Shown: positions 15,238 through 24,617, counted from the first letter of the stretch. The stretch is 29,157 nucleotides of DNA from JASSUD01 sp031963005 (GCA_031963005.1 JASSUL010000017.1:1-29157), one strand, 5' to 3'. A program made the numbers and translations. The notes: generated from the sequence alone by a model not told the origin.

Positions 15238-17658
15238 TTAATTAATCTTTTCCAACTTAGCCTTATCTAGGGCGAGCCATTTAGTCCCGCTATGAGCAAA
15301 CTGTACTTGTACGCGGGCTCCGGGACCTTGGCCTTCCATGTTAATGACCTTGCCTTCTCCAAATTTGAGATGAAAGACGCGCTGCTTTAAAGCAAAGCCC
15401 GCGTCTCGTTCCCGTTGTGCTTGTGCGGCTTGTTGCGCATCGCGACGTTTATAGGTTAAACCATTTTGATTGACCGCTTCGCCATTAGTGCGTGAGGGAG
15501 CGCTGCGATAGTGGCGTCCGTATGCAGGGCGGGCAGACTCCTCTTTCTCTTCGCACATATCCGAGTCTTCTTTTGCTACTAAGTTTTCCATTCCGTCAAA
15601 ATATTCCTCTGTAAAACCCCTTTTAGGGGCGAGCCATTCTAGGCCGGTGTCAGGAAGTTCATCTAAAAAACGAGAGTGAGGGTGATAGCGTGTTTGCCCA
15701 TGCAACATCCGGCTATTGGCAAAAGACAGCGATAGCGATTGTTTGGCTCGAGTGATAGCCACATACATGAGTCGGCGCTCTTCTTGCAAGCTTTTAGGGT
15801 GATAGAGGCTGTTTTCATGCGGGAAGAGGCCTTCTTCTAAGCCGGTAATCCACACTGCTGCAAATTCTAAGCCCTTAGAGGCATGCACGGTCATCAACTG
15901 TACAGCGGCTTGGCCTGATCGTGCTTGATAATCGCCTGCTTCGAGCGCCGCATGCGATAAAAAATGGGAGAGTGGGGACATAGGGGTTTCAGGAAGCAGC
16001 GCATCCTCCGCTTCTAGCGTGACAGCCATGTTTTTAGCGGGGGCCACGGTGTGCGCCGGCGCGTCTGCTGCATAACCCATTCCTGTTACAAAGGCATTAG
16101 CCGCATTAACCAATTCTTGCAGGTTTTCTACACGGTCTCGTCCTTCACGTTCTGCTTCGTAATGCGCAAGCAGACCGCTGGCTTTAAGGACATAGTCAAC
16201 GGTTTCTGGCAGGGTGTATCCCGATTGATCTATCGTCTGACGGATTTCATCCATTAAACGTGCAAAGGTTTTAAGCTTAGGAAGTGCTGCACCGGTTTCC
16301 ATAAAGGAGACGGCTGCGCATAAAGAACATGCATATTCGCTGGCGGTATGCGCTAATTGCTCTAAGGTACGCTGGCCAATGCCCCGTGTCGGGAAATTCA
16401 CTACCCGCATCCACGCCGTGTCATCATTGGGATTATCAATTAAGCGCAAATAGGCGAGCGCATGTTTAACTTCTTGGCGTTCAAAGAAGCGTAAGCCTCC
16501 ATAGACGCGATAGGTAATGCCAGCTTGAAATAGGGCATGCTCTAAAACACGCGATTGCGCATTGCTGCGATAGAGCACGGCGATTTCATTGGCGGGACAT
16601 CCTGCTTTGAGCTTTGTGCGAATACCTTCGACGACCCAGTTGGCTTCATATAAATCGGTCGCAGCAGGGTAGATGTAAATGAGATCACCTGTACCGGCAT
16701 CCGTGCGCAGATTTTTCCCCAAGCGTTCAGCATTATTGGCAATGAGTTGATTCGCCGCATCGAGGATAAAACTCCCAGAACGATAGTTTTGTTCGAGTTT
16801 AATCAGGTGACTGGGTTGAAATTCTTCCGAAAAGTGGAGCATATGATCGACTTTCGCTCCCCGAAATGCATAAATACTTTGGTCATCATCTCCTACCGCA
16901 AAAACCGCCGTAGAGGCGGAAGAAGCGGGGTTTCCTCTGCCTTGTGGGTCGCGACAAGCTAATCGTTTAAGCCAGGCGTACTGTAGCGGATTGGTATCCT
17001 GAAACTCATCGACTAGCACATGCTTAAAGCGTGTTTGATAGTGATGACGCAGATCGTCATTCCCTAAGAGTTCATAGCAGCGCAGCAAAAGCTCGGCAAA
17101 ATCTACTACGCCAGTGCGTTGGCAATGCGTTTCGTACACGGCATAGAGTTCTGCGCATTTTTGATCGATCGCATTTGCCGGTTGTATGGCATTCGCACGC
17201 AAACCTGCTTCTTTGGATTCATTAATAAACGTCTGCAGCGTTTTCGCAGGGTAGCTTTCGGTATCGGTATTGGTCTCTTTTAAGAGACGCTTGATGGTAG
17301 AGAGCTGATCATTGCTATCCAAGATCTGAAAACTCGCAGGCAGACCAGCCTCAGGGGCATGGATGCGCAGCATGCGATTGCATAGACCGTGGAAGGTTCC
17401 CATCCAAAGGCGACGCGTGTCGATCGTAGGGATCAATACGCCCAAGCGCGCTACCATTTCCTGCGCAGCTTTGTTGGTGAAGGTGACCGCTAATATTTCG
17501 GAAGGACGAACACGCCCCGTTTGAATAAGCCAAGCGATACGCGTGGTGAGTACCCGTGTTTTGCCGCTCCCAGCGCCTGCCAAAATAAGCGCAGATTCAT
17601 CTGGCAGCGTAACAGCCCTATGCTGTTCAGCATTGAGCGACTTGAGCAAATCGGACAT
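15238..17658 (-). CDS. uvrD: UvrD/PcrA-type superfamily 1 DNA helicase
   Basis: ATP-dependent 3'-5' DNA helicase for nucleotide-excision and mismatch repair. Motifs in order: Q-motif LNAEQHRAV; Walker A LILAGAGSGKTRVL; motif Ia AVTFTNKAA; Walker B VLVDEFQDTNPLQY; motif III VGDDDQSIYAFRGA; motif IV region LEQNYRSGSFIL; motif V VQLMTVHASKGLEF; motif VI RRLMYVAITRAKQSL. The C-terminus FHLKFGEGKVINMEG is the Tudor-like domain typical of full-length UvrD/PcrA. A GTG at 17665-17667 is the first possible start, but the ATG at 17656-17658 follows GGTGAT at ribosome-binding distance and starts MSDLLKSLN, so I use that (806 aa). It is divergent from valS, with a MITE-like element between them. No defect is seen. 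Confidence 0.93.
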   Translation of the reverse strand: MSDLLKSLNAEQHRAVTLPDESALILAGAGSGKTRVLTTRIAWLIQTGRVRPSEILAVTFTNKAAQEMVARLGVLIPTIDTRRLWMGTFHGLCNRMLRIHAPEAGLPASFQILDSNDQLSTIKRLLKETNTDTESYPAKTLQTFINESKEAGLRANAIQPANAIDQKCAELYAVYETHCQRTGVVDFAELLLRCYELLGNDDLRHHYQTRFKHVLVDEFQDTNPLQYAWLKRLACRDPQGRGNPASSASTAVFAVGDDDQSIYAFRGAKVDHMLHFSEEFQPSHLIKLEQNYRSGSFILDAANQLIANNAERLGKNLRTDAGTGDLIYIYPAATDLYEANWVVEGIRTKLKAGCPANEIAVLYRSNAQSRVLEHALFQAGITYRVYGGLRFFERQEVKHALAYLRLIDNPNDDTAWMRVVNFPTRGIGQRTLEQLAHTASEYACSLCAAVSFMETGAALPKLKTFARLMDEIRQTIDQSGYTLPETVDYVLKASGLLAHYEAEREGRDRVENLQELVNAANAFVTGMGYAADAPAHTVAPAKNMAVTLEAEDALLPETPMSPLSHFLSHAALEAGDYQARSGQAAVQLMTVHASKGLEFAAVWITGLEEGLFPHENSLYHPKSLQEERRLMYVAITRAKQSLSLSFANSRMLHGQTRYHPHSRFLDELPDTGLEWLAPKRGFTEEYFDGMENLVAKEDSDMCEEKEESARPAYGRHYRSAPSRTNGEAVNQNGLTYKRRDAQQAAQAQRERDAGFALKQRVFHLKFGEGKVINMEGQGPGARVQVQFAHSGTKWLALDKAKLEKIN

Positions 17659-17723
17659 GGAAATCACCGAATCAAAAATAAGTAATTATAGAGTGGTGTT
17701 TTCAGAAATGGGCTAACTTTCCC

Positions 17724-17894
17724 TAAGAGCCTGTTCATAATCATCAAAAGCGGGTTGTTTTGGGGTTCCAAAATCACCCAAAAACGCTCCCTAACCTACC
17801 ATTTTTGGGCATTTTTAGTAGGTTGGGGTGACGAATTGAATTAAATACGGAACCCCAATACAACCTGCTTTTGATGATTATGAACGGGTTCTTA
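17724..17894. mobile_element. MITE-like palindromic element, copy A
   Basis: A 171-base non-coding element. The left end TAAGAGCCTGTTCATAATCA and the inverted right end TAAGAACCCGTTCATAATCA stay nearly identical over about 46 bases, through GGGGTTCC. Internally a stem (CCTAACCTAC / GTAGGTTGGGG) flanks an 18-base loop, so the whole element is a long imperfect palindrome built like two head-to-head REP units. Ends fall at TA dinucleotides. There is no transposase, so it would move only with help in trans. Copy B at 24411-24592 defines the family. Confidence 0.75.
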
Positions 17895-18206
17895 TAAGCT
17901 GTTGATGAACAAAGGTTTTTTTTGAGAGGCGGTGGCATTAAGTAATTTGTAAAAAACCTAATAAAAACAATAGGTTATGCTTTTTTATATAGCAGCCTCG
18001 ACGCGGTGATATAGCGGCTTCTGGCCTTGCATTATGCATAGTGTCCTATAAACGTATCTAGATAGCCTAAAATGACACTTTTTATCCGATGCATTAGGGG
18101 TTTTCTCATAGCGGAGGCATCTTATAAATGATGCCCTCTTAAGCCTTGTCATACGGGCTACCCCCTTCTTTTCCTGTTGGATTTTTCGTTTTCTTTTGAC
18201 TGCCCC
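17895..18206. other. Leader region upstream of valS
   Basis: 312 bases between the MITE-like element and valS. It is AT-rich with short stems only (AACCTA / TAGGTT near 17955-17980; GGCATC / GATGCC near 18115-18140) and no open frame of note. It should carry the valS promoter. I see no T-box structure, which would be unexpected in this group anyway. There is no clear ribosome-binding site before the valS ATG. Confidence 0.35.
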
Positions 18207-21200
18207 ATGAGCGATACCTCCCTATTTGACAAACACTTTACTCCTCAGGATATAGAGGCTTTTTGGAGTGCACAGTGGGAAGCGCGTGGTTACGCGCAAG
18301 CCACATTGAACCCTGAGCACGCTTTCTTCTCCATGTTGCTGCCTCCCCCGAATACCACAGGCACCTTGCATATGGGGCATGGGTTTAATCAAACCATCAT
18401 GGACAGCTATGCGCGCTATCACCGTATGCGCGGGGCTAATACCTTATGGATACCCGGCACCGATCACGCAGGGATTGCTACACAGATGGTCGTGGAGCGT
18501 CAACTGGATGCCCAAAATATTTCTCGGCATAGCTTAGGGCGTGCGGCATTTATCGAGCGGGTTTGGGAATGGAAAAACCGTTCAGGATCGACCATCACTC
18601 AGCAGATACGCCGTTTAGGGGCTTCTATTGATTGGAGTCGTGAATATTTCACGATGGATTCAGCGCGATCACAGGCGGTTTGTGAAGCCTTTGTGCGTTT
18701 GTATGAAGATGGATTGATTTATCGGGGTAGACGCTTAGTCAATTGGGATCCTCATCTCAAAACCGCCGTATCCGATCTCGAAGTGATCAGTGAAGAAGAG
18801 GAAGGCTATTTATGGCATATCCGTTATCCATTGAGTAATGGTGCAGGCTCTATCACCGTGGCAACGACGCGCCCTGAAACGCTCCCAGGGGATGCCGCGG
18901 TCATGGTGCATCCTGACGATGCGCGTTATCAGGCCTGGATTGGTCAAACGGTGCGTTTGCCTTTATGTGATCGTGAAATCCCCATTATTGCGGACGAGGC
19001 TGTCGACCCTACATTCGGGACAGGAGCCGTTAAAGTCACTCCTGCTCATGATTTCAATGATTACCAAGTAGGTGGGCGTCATGGATTGCCCATGCTGGAG
19101 ATTCTCACACTCGATGCCAAATTGAACGATGCCGTGCCCTCGGCCTATCAAGGTATGGATCGCTTTGATGCGCGCAAAGCACTCTGTGCAGATTTAGAAA
19201 GTGCGGGATTCTTGGAACGTGTCGTACCGCATAAATTGATGGTTCCACGAGGAGACCGTAGTGGTGCGGTGATTGAGCCGATGTTGACCGATCAGTGGTT
19301 TTTAGCCATGAATAAGGTTCCCGCCAATCAACAGGGCAAGGGTGCAGGCACGGCTTTGCGGGTTTCTTTAGTGCAAACCGCGCGTGAGGCCGTCGAAAGC
19401 GAGCAAGTGAAATTAGTGCCAGATAATTGGTCTAATACCTATCGCCAGTGGTTGAATCATATCGAAGATTGGTGCATTTCTCGGCAACTGTGGTGGGGTC
19501 ATCAAATTCCCGCATGGCATAGTGAAGCCGGACATATTTATGTCGCAAGGAGCGAGGAAGAAGCGAAACAACAGGCCCTTGCCGCCGGAGATACTAGCGC
19601 GTTGGCGCAGGATCCGGATGTCCTTGATACCTGGTTTTCCTCTGCGCTCTTGCCGTTTTCTGCCTTAGGTTGGCCGAATAAAACACCAGAATTGGAATAC
19701 TTTTTACCCACCTCTTTGCTGGTGACGGGTTTTGATATTTTATTTTTCTGGGTCATGCGTATGGTAATGCTGACCCGCTATTTTACCGGCCAGATCCCCT
19801 TTCAGACGGTGTATGTGCATGGTTTGGTACGGGATGCCGAAGGCCAAAAAATGTCGAAATCCAAAGGGAATACCCTGGATCCTTTGGATTTGATCGACGG
19901 TATCACGCTGGAAGCATTAGTAGCGAAACGCACGACCGGATTAATGAATCCGAAACAAGCCAGTAGCATCGAGAAAAAAACACGGCAGCAATTCCCACAA
20001 GGGATTCCTGCTTTTGGGAGCGATGCGCTGCGTCTGACATTTACATCGCTCGCGACATTAGGCCGCACGATCAGCTTTGATTTGGCGCGCTGCGAGGGGT
20101 ATCGGCATTTTTGCAATAAACTCTGGAATGCCGCGCGCTTTGTGACAATGAACTGCGTAGAGTCTCTCCAGCCTATAGCGCAAGGAGATGCAAGCGCGGT
20201 GACAGGGGTGGAATCGGCAGAACAGATTCCCTCAGTTTCGGCAGAGCGGCGTCAGGATATGGGCATTGCCGATCGCTGGATTCGGGCTCGCTTGCAGATG
20301 CTGATTGCGGATGTCGACCAAGGGTTTGCGACCTACCGCCTAGATTTAGTTTCTCAAGCGCTCTATCAATTTATTTGGGAAGAATATTGCGATTGGTACC
20401 TTGAATTTGCCAAAGTCCAGTTACAAAACAGCACACCCAAACAGCAATATTTGACCAGACGCACCTTGCTGCAAGTGCTAGAAGCGGTTTTGCGACTAGC
20501 GCACCCCATCATGCCGTTTATCACCGAAGCACTGTGGCAAAAAATTGCGCCCTTAGCGCAAAGTTATACCGCGTTGTCCGCGAAAGGGGAGCCTGCAACA
20601 GGAGCAGCGCCCCTGCCAGAGGAAGCAGCGCATACCGCAGAAGGCCAGGGTGACGCTACGCGCTCTATCATGATGCAAGCTTACCCACAAGTGCAGGCGC
20701 AGTATGAAGACGATAGCGCGCAAGAGTGGGTCACTCAGCTGAAAAAAGTGGTCGAAACATGCCGAGGCTTGCGGGCCGATATGCAACTTTCTCCCGCGCA
20801 GCGTGTACCGCTTTTTGCCACCGGAGCAGCCCTCTTTCTGAAAGAGAGTACACCGTATCTAAAAGCGTTGGCGCGATTATCCGATGTCCATATTTTGGAA
20901 GACGAAGCGTCGCTCGATGCGGCAGTACATCCTGCGCCTACTAGAGTACTAGGCTTGCAATTTAATACCCAATTTGTTTCTTTAAAAATCGCACTCAAAG
21001 TCGAGGTGAATACCGAAGAAGAAGCAGAACGTCTTTCCAAGGAGTTGGCGCGCCTAGAGCAGGAAATGGTGAAATGCCAGGCAAAGTTGGCCAATCCGGC
21101 GTTTGTCTCTAAAGCGCCTGCCAATGTCGTTGAGCAGGAAAAGACGCGCTGCGCGCAATATGAAACGCTATACAAAAAACTTACCGAACAGCGCGCACGA

Positions 21201-21212
21201 TTATTGGCTTGA
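18207..21212 (+). CDS. valS: Valyl-tRNA synthetase ValS
   Basis: Class I aminoacyl-tRNA synthetase charging tRNA-Val. The signature HIGH appears as TGTLHMGHGFN at ~residues 51-61 and KMSKS as EGQKMSKSKGNTLDP at ~546-560. Editing-domain text such as VATTRPETLPGDAAVMVHP and VKVTPAHDFNDYQVG is present, and the C-terminus is the tRNA-binding coiled-coil arm (EEEAERLSKELARLEQEM). The frame could start at TTG 18177, but ATG 18207 (MSDTSLFDKHFTPQDIEAFW) matches family N-termini. At 1001 aa it exceeds the usual ~950. The surplus includes two low-complexity Ala/Glu/Gly-rich insertions at ~residues 650-680 and ~791-820 (GAAPLPEEAAHTAEGQGDA). galU follows in the same direction after 132 bases, a Burkholderia-like order. 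Confidence 0.97.
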   Translation: MSDTSLFDKHFTPQDIEAFWSAQWEARGYAQATLNPEHAFFSMLLPPPNTTGTLHMGHGFNQTIMDSYARYHRMRGANTLWIPGTDHAGIATQMVVERQLDAQNISRHSLGRAAFIERVWEWKNRSGSTITQQIRRLGASIDWSREYFTMDSARSQAVCEAFVRLYEDGLIYRGRRLVNWDPHLKTAVSDLEVISEEEEGYLWHIRYPLSNGAGSITVATTRPETLPGDAAVMVHPDDARYQAWIGQTVRLPLCDREIPIIADEAVDPTFGTGAVKVTPAHDFNDYQVGGRHGLPMLEILTLDAKLNDAVPSAYQGMDRFDARKALCADLESAGFLERVVPHKLMVPRGDRSGAVIEPMLTDQWFLAMNKVPANQQGKGAGTALRVSLVQTAREAVESEQVKLVPDNWSNTYRQWLNHIEDWCISRQLWWGHQIPAWHSEAGHIYVARSEEEAKQQALAAGDTSALAQDPDVLDTWFSSALLPFSALGWPNKTPELEYFLPTSLLVTGFDILFFWVMRMVMLTRYFTGQIPFQTVYVHGLVRDAEGQKMSKSKGNTLDPLDLIDGITLEALVAKRTTGLMNPKQASSIEKKTRQQFPQGIPAFGSDALRLTFTSLATLGRTISFDLARCEGYRHFCNKLWNAARFVTMNCVESLQPIAQGDASAVTGVESAEQIPSVSAERRQDMGIADRWIRARLQMLIADVDQGFATYRLDLVSQALYQFIWEEYCDWYLEFAKVQLQNSTPKQQYLTRRTLLQVLEAVLRLAHPIMPFITEALWQKIAPLAQSYTALSAKGEPATGAAPLPEEAAHTAEGQGDATRSIMMQAYPQVQAQYEDDSAQEWVTQLKKVVETCRGLRADMQLSPAQRVPLFATGAALFLKESTPYLKALARLSDVHILEDEASLDAAVHPAPTRVLGLQFNTQFVSLKIALKVEVNTEEEAERLSKELARLEQEMVKCQAKLANPAFVSKAPANVVEQEKTRCAQYETLYKKLTEQRARLLA

Positions 21213-21271
21213 TAGTCGCCTTTTGTCGAAGGCATTACGGAGTTTGCGTGATGCGTCTTGGTCGTCGTTGG

Positions 21272-21303
21272 CGCTTTTGGCCTATTTTTAGTAGGTTGGG
21301 CGC
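21272..21303 (+). repeat. Fragment related to the MITE-like element
   Basis: ATTTTTAGTAGGTTGGG in the valS-galU gap matches the central part of copy A (about 17812-17828). The short inverted arms GGCGC / GCGCC enclose it. Only the core is shared; no terminal repeats are visible, so it is either a degraded copy or a solo REP-like unit. Confidence 0.4.
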
Positions 21304-21344
21304 CACGTTGCTGCCTCATTGAAGTCTTTACATTCACAGCTTGT

Positions 21345-22223
21345 ATGTCCAATACTAAAATCACTAAAGCCGTTTTCCCCGTTGCGGGATTAGGTACGCG
21401 TTTTCTGCCCGCAACCAAAGCCATTCCGAAAGAAATGCTGCCGGTAGTCGATGTTCCCCTTATTCAATGTGCTGTGGAGGAAGCGTTATCGGCAGGCATT
21501 ACCACGATGATTTTTGTCACGGGGCGCAGCAAACGGGCTATTGAGGATCATTTCGATAAATCCTATGAGTTAGAAATGGAACTCGAGGCGCATAACAAAG
21601 GGTTTTTATTAGAGCAAGTACGCAAAATAAAACCGCCCCATATGGATTGTTTTTACGTGCGTCAGCCCGAAGCACTCGGCTTAGGTCACGCCGTCTTATG
21701 TGCGGAAAAACTCATCGGTGATGAACCCTTTGCTGTTTTATTAGCCGACGACTTACTAGACGGTGCACCTCCCGTACTGCAACAAATGGTCGAGGTATTT
21801 AAGCGTTATCGTAATTCCGTGTTAGGGGTAGAGACCATCTCTCCCGAAGATTCTTCGTCTTATGGCGTTATCGATGGCAAAGAATGGGATGAAGGCATCA
21901 TCAGCCTGACTAATATCGTAGAAAAACCTGCACCAAAAGACGCGCCTTCTAACTTAGGCGTTGTCGGGCGGTATATTTTTCAACCCCGTATTTTTGATCA
22001 TTTACGCCATCTCAAGCCTAGTATAGGCGGTGAAATACAGCTGACCGATGCGATCCAATCATTGATGCAAGAAGAGCAGGTACTAGCCTGTCGCTATCAG
22101 GGTACCCGCTTTGATTGTGGAAGCAAGTTAGGCTACCTCAAAGCCACCGTAGAATTTGCACTGCGCCACCCCGAAATTAAAGACGCGTTTGAAGCGTATT
22201 TGCGAGGGCGTTTATTCCCGTAA
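21345..22223 (+). CDS. galU: UTP--glucose-1-phosphate uridylyltransferase GalU
   Basis: Makes UDP-glucose from glucose-1-phosphate and UTP for LPS, exopolysaccharide and related glycans. The N-terminal nucleotide-binding motif is AVFPVAGLGTRFLPATKAIP then KEMLPVVDVPLIQ. The sugar/metal region includes VRQPEALGLGHAVLCAEKLI and FAVLLADDLLDG, and LTNIVEKPAPKDAPSNLGVV and TRFDCGSKLGYLKA complete the family pattern. The frame extends upstream to 21258, but those 29 codons run through the valS-galU gap; the ATG at 21345 (MSNTKITKAVFPV) is the family-typical start, giving 292 aa. No strong ribosome-binding site is seen. It is probably cotranscribed with valS and converges with pabBC. Confidence 0.96.
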   Translation: MSNTKITKAVFPVAGLGTRFLPATKAIPKEMLPVVDVPLIQCAVEEALSAGITTMIFVTGRSKRAIEDHFDKSYELEMELEAHNKGFLLEQVRKIKPPHMDCFYVRQPEALGLGHAVLCAEKLIGDEPFAVLLADDLLDGAPPVLQQMVEVFKRYRNSVLGVETISPEDSSSYGVIDGKEWDEGIISLTNIVEKPAPKDAPSNLGVVGRYIFQPRIFDHLRHLKPSIGGEIQLTDAIQSLMQEEQVLACRYQGTRFDCGSKLGYLKATVEFALRHPEIKDAFEAYLRGRLFP

Positions 22224-22244
22224 ACGATCGGATTATCTGCTTAG

Positions 22245-22288
22245 TCTTCACGGCCTATCTCCTGTTATAAACGCTTTGTCCGTGAAGA
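22245..22288. other. Inverted repeat in the galU/pabBC convergent gap
   Basis: TCTTCACGG (22245-22253) and CCGTGAAGA (22280-22288) are perfect 9-bp complements around a 26-base loop that fills the short gap between the two convergent stops. It may help end both transcripts, but no T tract follows on either strand. Confidence 0.4.
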
Positions 22289-24328
22289 TCACTCAACAAT
22301 CTGCTTCAAATAGGCATTCAGCGGGCCACGCAATGCATTGCATACGACAATGGCCTCAGCCCGATATAAATCATCGACCGTTAATAGACGTTCCTTAGCC
22401 CCAAAATGCGGATCTGCCAATAAAATCGCGCGCATTACGCCAGGAAGCGCACCACTAGAAGTTGGTGGGGTATACCAAGCGCCGTCTAGCTTTAAAAAAA
22501 GATTACTGCGCGCTCCTTCGGTAAGATGACCTTTTGCATTCACAAATACCAAATCAAATACACCCTGTGCCTCGGCGTTTTTTAATGCGTGATCGTAATG
22601 GGGACGAAAACTCGTTTTATATTGAAGCCATAAAGGAGGAGAAATAGGGCTGTTGTTCTCTAATCCCAACCCTATATCTGATGCCAGAGAGATAGGAACG
22701 GGCTCAGTAGGTAATGGAGGAAGTGCTTCCGTAGAAATCGTATACGTGCCCAATGCATCTACAGTGAGCCTTATTTTAAAAGCAGCGGGCGCTGCTTCCC
22801 CATCATATGCAGGAAGTGCAGCGATAGCAGCTTGAAGCGCACGATATATTGGGCGAGACAGCCATACAAAACCCAAATGCTTTGCGGCGCGGCGCAAACG
22901 ACGCATATGGCGACGCGCATGGCGTATGCCTTGTTCGCGTGTGGCATACATCGTTTCTAGAAGCGTAAAAGCGCGAGGGAAATCTAAATTTAACTGCGCC
23001 GAATCTAACTGCGTCAAAAACTGCGCTTTTAAGCGACATTCTTGGAATTCTTCCTCTGCATGGCTATCTAGTACGATGCCGGAACCTATTCCCAGAACGC
23101 CTTTCCAATAGGTAGGGGTTGGGGTTTTCTCAAGAATAAGGGTGCGTATGGCTACCGATAAACAAAAATCTCCACATGCTAATGGGCTAGCGCTGTGGGT
23201 AAACCCTGGTGCCGCATCTAACCAGCCAATAGCCCCGGTATAGAGCCCTCGAGGTGTGCTTTCGAGGGCCTGAATCCATTGCATCGAACGATGTTTAGGT
23301 GCGCCTGTAATAGATCCACAAGGAAAAAGCGCGCGCATAATCTGTGCAAATGGGAGGCCAGGGCGCAATTGGGCCTCTACCGTAGAGCTCATTTGCCATA
23401 CGGCACCATAAGGCTCCACTTCAAAAAGCGCGGGCACCTGCACAGAACCGGATTGGGCGATTTGGCTTAAATCGTTGCGCAGCAAATCCACAATCATCAC
23501 ATTTTCTGCTTGATTTTTAACGCTGGCAGCCAATTGGGCCGCTGCATCGCTATGCGCTGCAGCGGATGAACGTGCTGCAGTGCCTTTCATCGGTTTTGCA
23601 GTGAGTTTTCCCGCCTGGTTTTGTAAAAAGAGCTCAGGAGAGAAAGATAAAACCCAATTTCCTTCGGGTAGTGCAATACATGCTCCATACGCAGTGGGCT
23701 GCCGCTTGCGCAAGCGGCGGTATAAAGCCAGAGGAGAGCCAAATGCATCGAAATGCAGTCGATAAGTGAAATTCATCTGATACATCTCACCCGCTTGCAA
23801 AGCCTCCAAAATAGTATTGACAGCCTGGGTGAATTCCGCCTCAGAGCAGCTGGATTCTATTTGCGCGATGCCTGCAGCAGTATTTTGCGTCTTGTGTCTC
23901 AGAGGGTCTGTCGCGGTTTGTGTAGCATCTGCTTGCTCTAACCAGGCTTGTACTTCTTGCTCCGAAAGCCGTGTACTTTCCCGAAAGAGTAAAAAACGGC
24001 ACGCTGATGGGCGCGACGATAGATCCTCTGGCTTTTGCTTCTCCGCCGTGATCCCATAAGCTGAAAAATCCGCCCGCGAACTTGCGTGTGCTAAATCCTT
24101 ATCCTTCTGCACATGTAATTGCACCCCCCACTCATACTCTGCAAGCACAACCGCATGTAAACCTGCTTGCAGATCCTTTTCTACCGCGTCGCACACAGAC
24201 TCCCACTGCGCGCCATCTGTGCAAATGTGCTCGTGCATATACTGCGTATACAAACGACTAGAAGGCTGAGACGCTTGAGCTTGGCAATCATCCAATAGCG
24301 CAAAAATATAAGGAAGAGGCGAGGGCAT
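22289..24328 (-). CDS. pabB: Aminodeoxychorismate synthase component I / aminodeoxychorismate lyase fusion (PabB-PabC)
   Basis: A bifunctional enzyme making p-aminobenzoate for folate: the PabB half aminates chorismate to ADC and the PabC half splits it to pABA and pyruvate using PLP. The PabB half (to ~residue 440) has TAKPMKGTAARS, with the Lys that separates ADC synthase from TrpE, then VIVDLLRNDLSQIA and CGSITGAPKHRSMQWI. The PabC half begins near FTLLETMYATREQG and contains LQYKTSFRPHYDHAL, whose Lys should bind PLP, plus HLTEGARSNLFL and LPGVMRAILL. The start I choose is ATG 24326-24328 (MPSPLPYIFALLDD), giving 679 aa; an upstream ATG at 24388 would add a doubtful extension. Neither has a good ribosome-binding site. 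A low-complexity stretch (~residues 140-170) lies before the catalytic core. The same fusion is common in Burkholderiales. The amidotransferase subunit PabA is not in the window. Confidence 0.93.
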   Translation of the reverse strand: MPSPLPYIFALLDDCQAQASQPSSRLYTQYMHEHICTDGAQWESVCDAVEKDLQAGLHAVVLAEYEWGVQLHVQKDKDLAHASSRADFSAYGITAEKQKPEDLSSRPSACRFLLFRESTRLSEQEVQAWLEQADATQTATDPLRHKTQNTAAGIAQIESSCSEAEFTQAVNTILEALQAGEMYQMNFTYRLHFDAFGSPLALYRRLRKRQPTAYGACIALPEGNWVLSFSPELFLQNQAGKLTAKPMKGTAARSSAAAHSDAAAQLAASVKNQAENVMIVDLLRNDLSQIAQSGSVQVPALFEVEPYGAVWQMSSTVEAQLRPGLPFAQIMRALFPCGSITGAPKHRSMQWIQALESTPRGLYTGAIGWLDAAPGFTHSASPLACGDFCLSVAIRTLILEKTPTPTYWKGVLGIGSGIVLDSHAEEEFQECRLKAQFLTQLDSAQLNLDFPRAFTLLETMYATREQGIRHARRHMRRLRRAAKHLGFVWLSRPIYRALQAAIAALPAYDGEAAPAAFKIRLTVDALGTYTISTEALPPLPTEPVPISLASDIGLGLENNSPISPPLWLQYKTSFRPHYDHALKNAEAQGVFDLVFVNAKGHLTEGARSNLFLKLDGAWYTPPTSSGALPGVMRAILLADPHFGAKERLLTVDDLYRAEAIVVCNALRGPLNAYLKQIVE

Positions 24329-24410
24329 GATAAAAATCAAAAAGGAGGAGCAGCGAGAGGAGATCGATATGCAAAGCCGATATAGCATTACGCATCAAAA
24401 TAACGGGTTC

Positions 24411-24592
24411 TAAGAGCCTGTTCATAATCTCCAAAAGTGGGTTGTGTTGGGGTTTCAAAATCACCCAAAAACGCACCCCAACCTACGAAAAATGCCCAAA
24501 AATGGTAGGTTGGGGTGAGGAATTGAATTAAATACGGAACCCCAACATGACGACCTCAAAGGTGATTTTTTAAGATCGTAAACAGGCTCTAA
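24411..24592. mobile_element. MITE-like palindromic element, copy B
   Basis: About 180 bases, strongly similar to copy A at 17724-17894: it shares TAAGAGCCTGTTCATAATC at the left end, AAAATCACCCAAAAACGC inside, and GAATTGAATTAAATACGGAA to the right. The right end reads AAACAGGCTCTAA, the inverted form of the left end, with ~10 extra bases and more divergence in the right arm. The inner stem CCCCAACCTAC / GTAGGTTGGGG is perfect here. The loop between these arms is the reverse complement of copy A's loop. It occupies the pabBC/panC gap. Confidence 0.75.
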
Positions 24593-24617
24593 GAAGTATT
24601 CCGCCTTACGGCATTTA

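Noticed and set aside
15238..17667. GTG start for uvrD at 17665-17667
   Set aside because: The ATG three codons inside has a better-placed GGTGAT and gives the usual N-terminus.
17895..18206. T-box or other amino-acid-sensing leader before valS
   Set aside because: No specifier stem or T-box sequence is seen, and such leaders are not expected in betaproteobacteria.
20735..21424. 229-codon minus-strand ORF
   Set aside because: Antisense to the valS 3' end and galU start, both firmly identified. Its translation is rich in Arg, Ser, Ala and Thr, typical of shadow frames.
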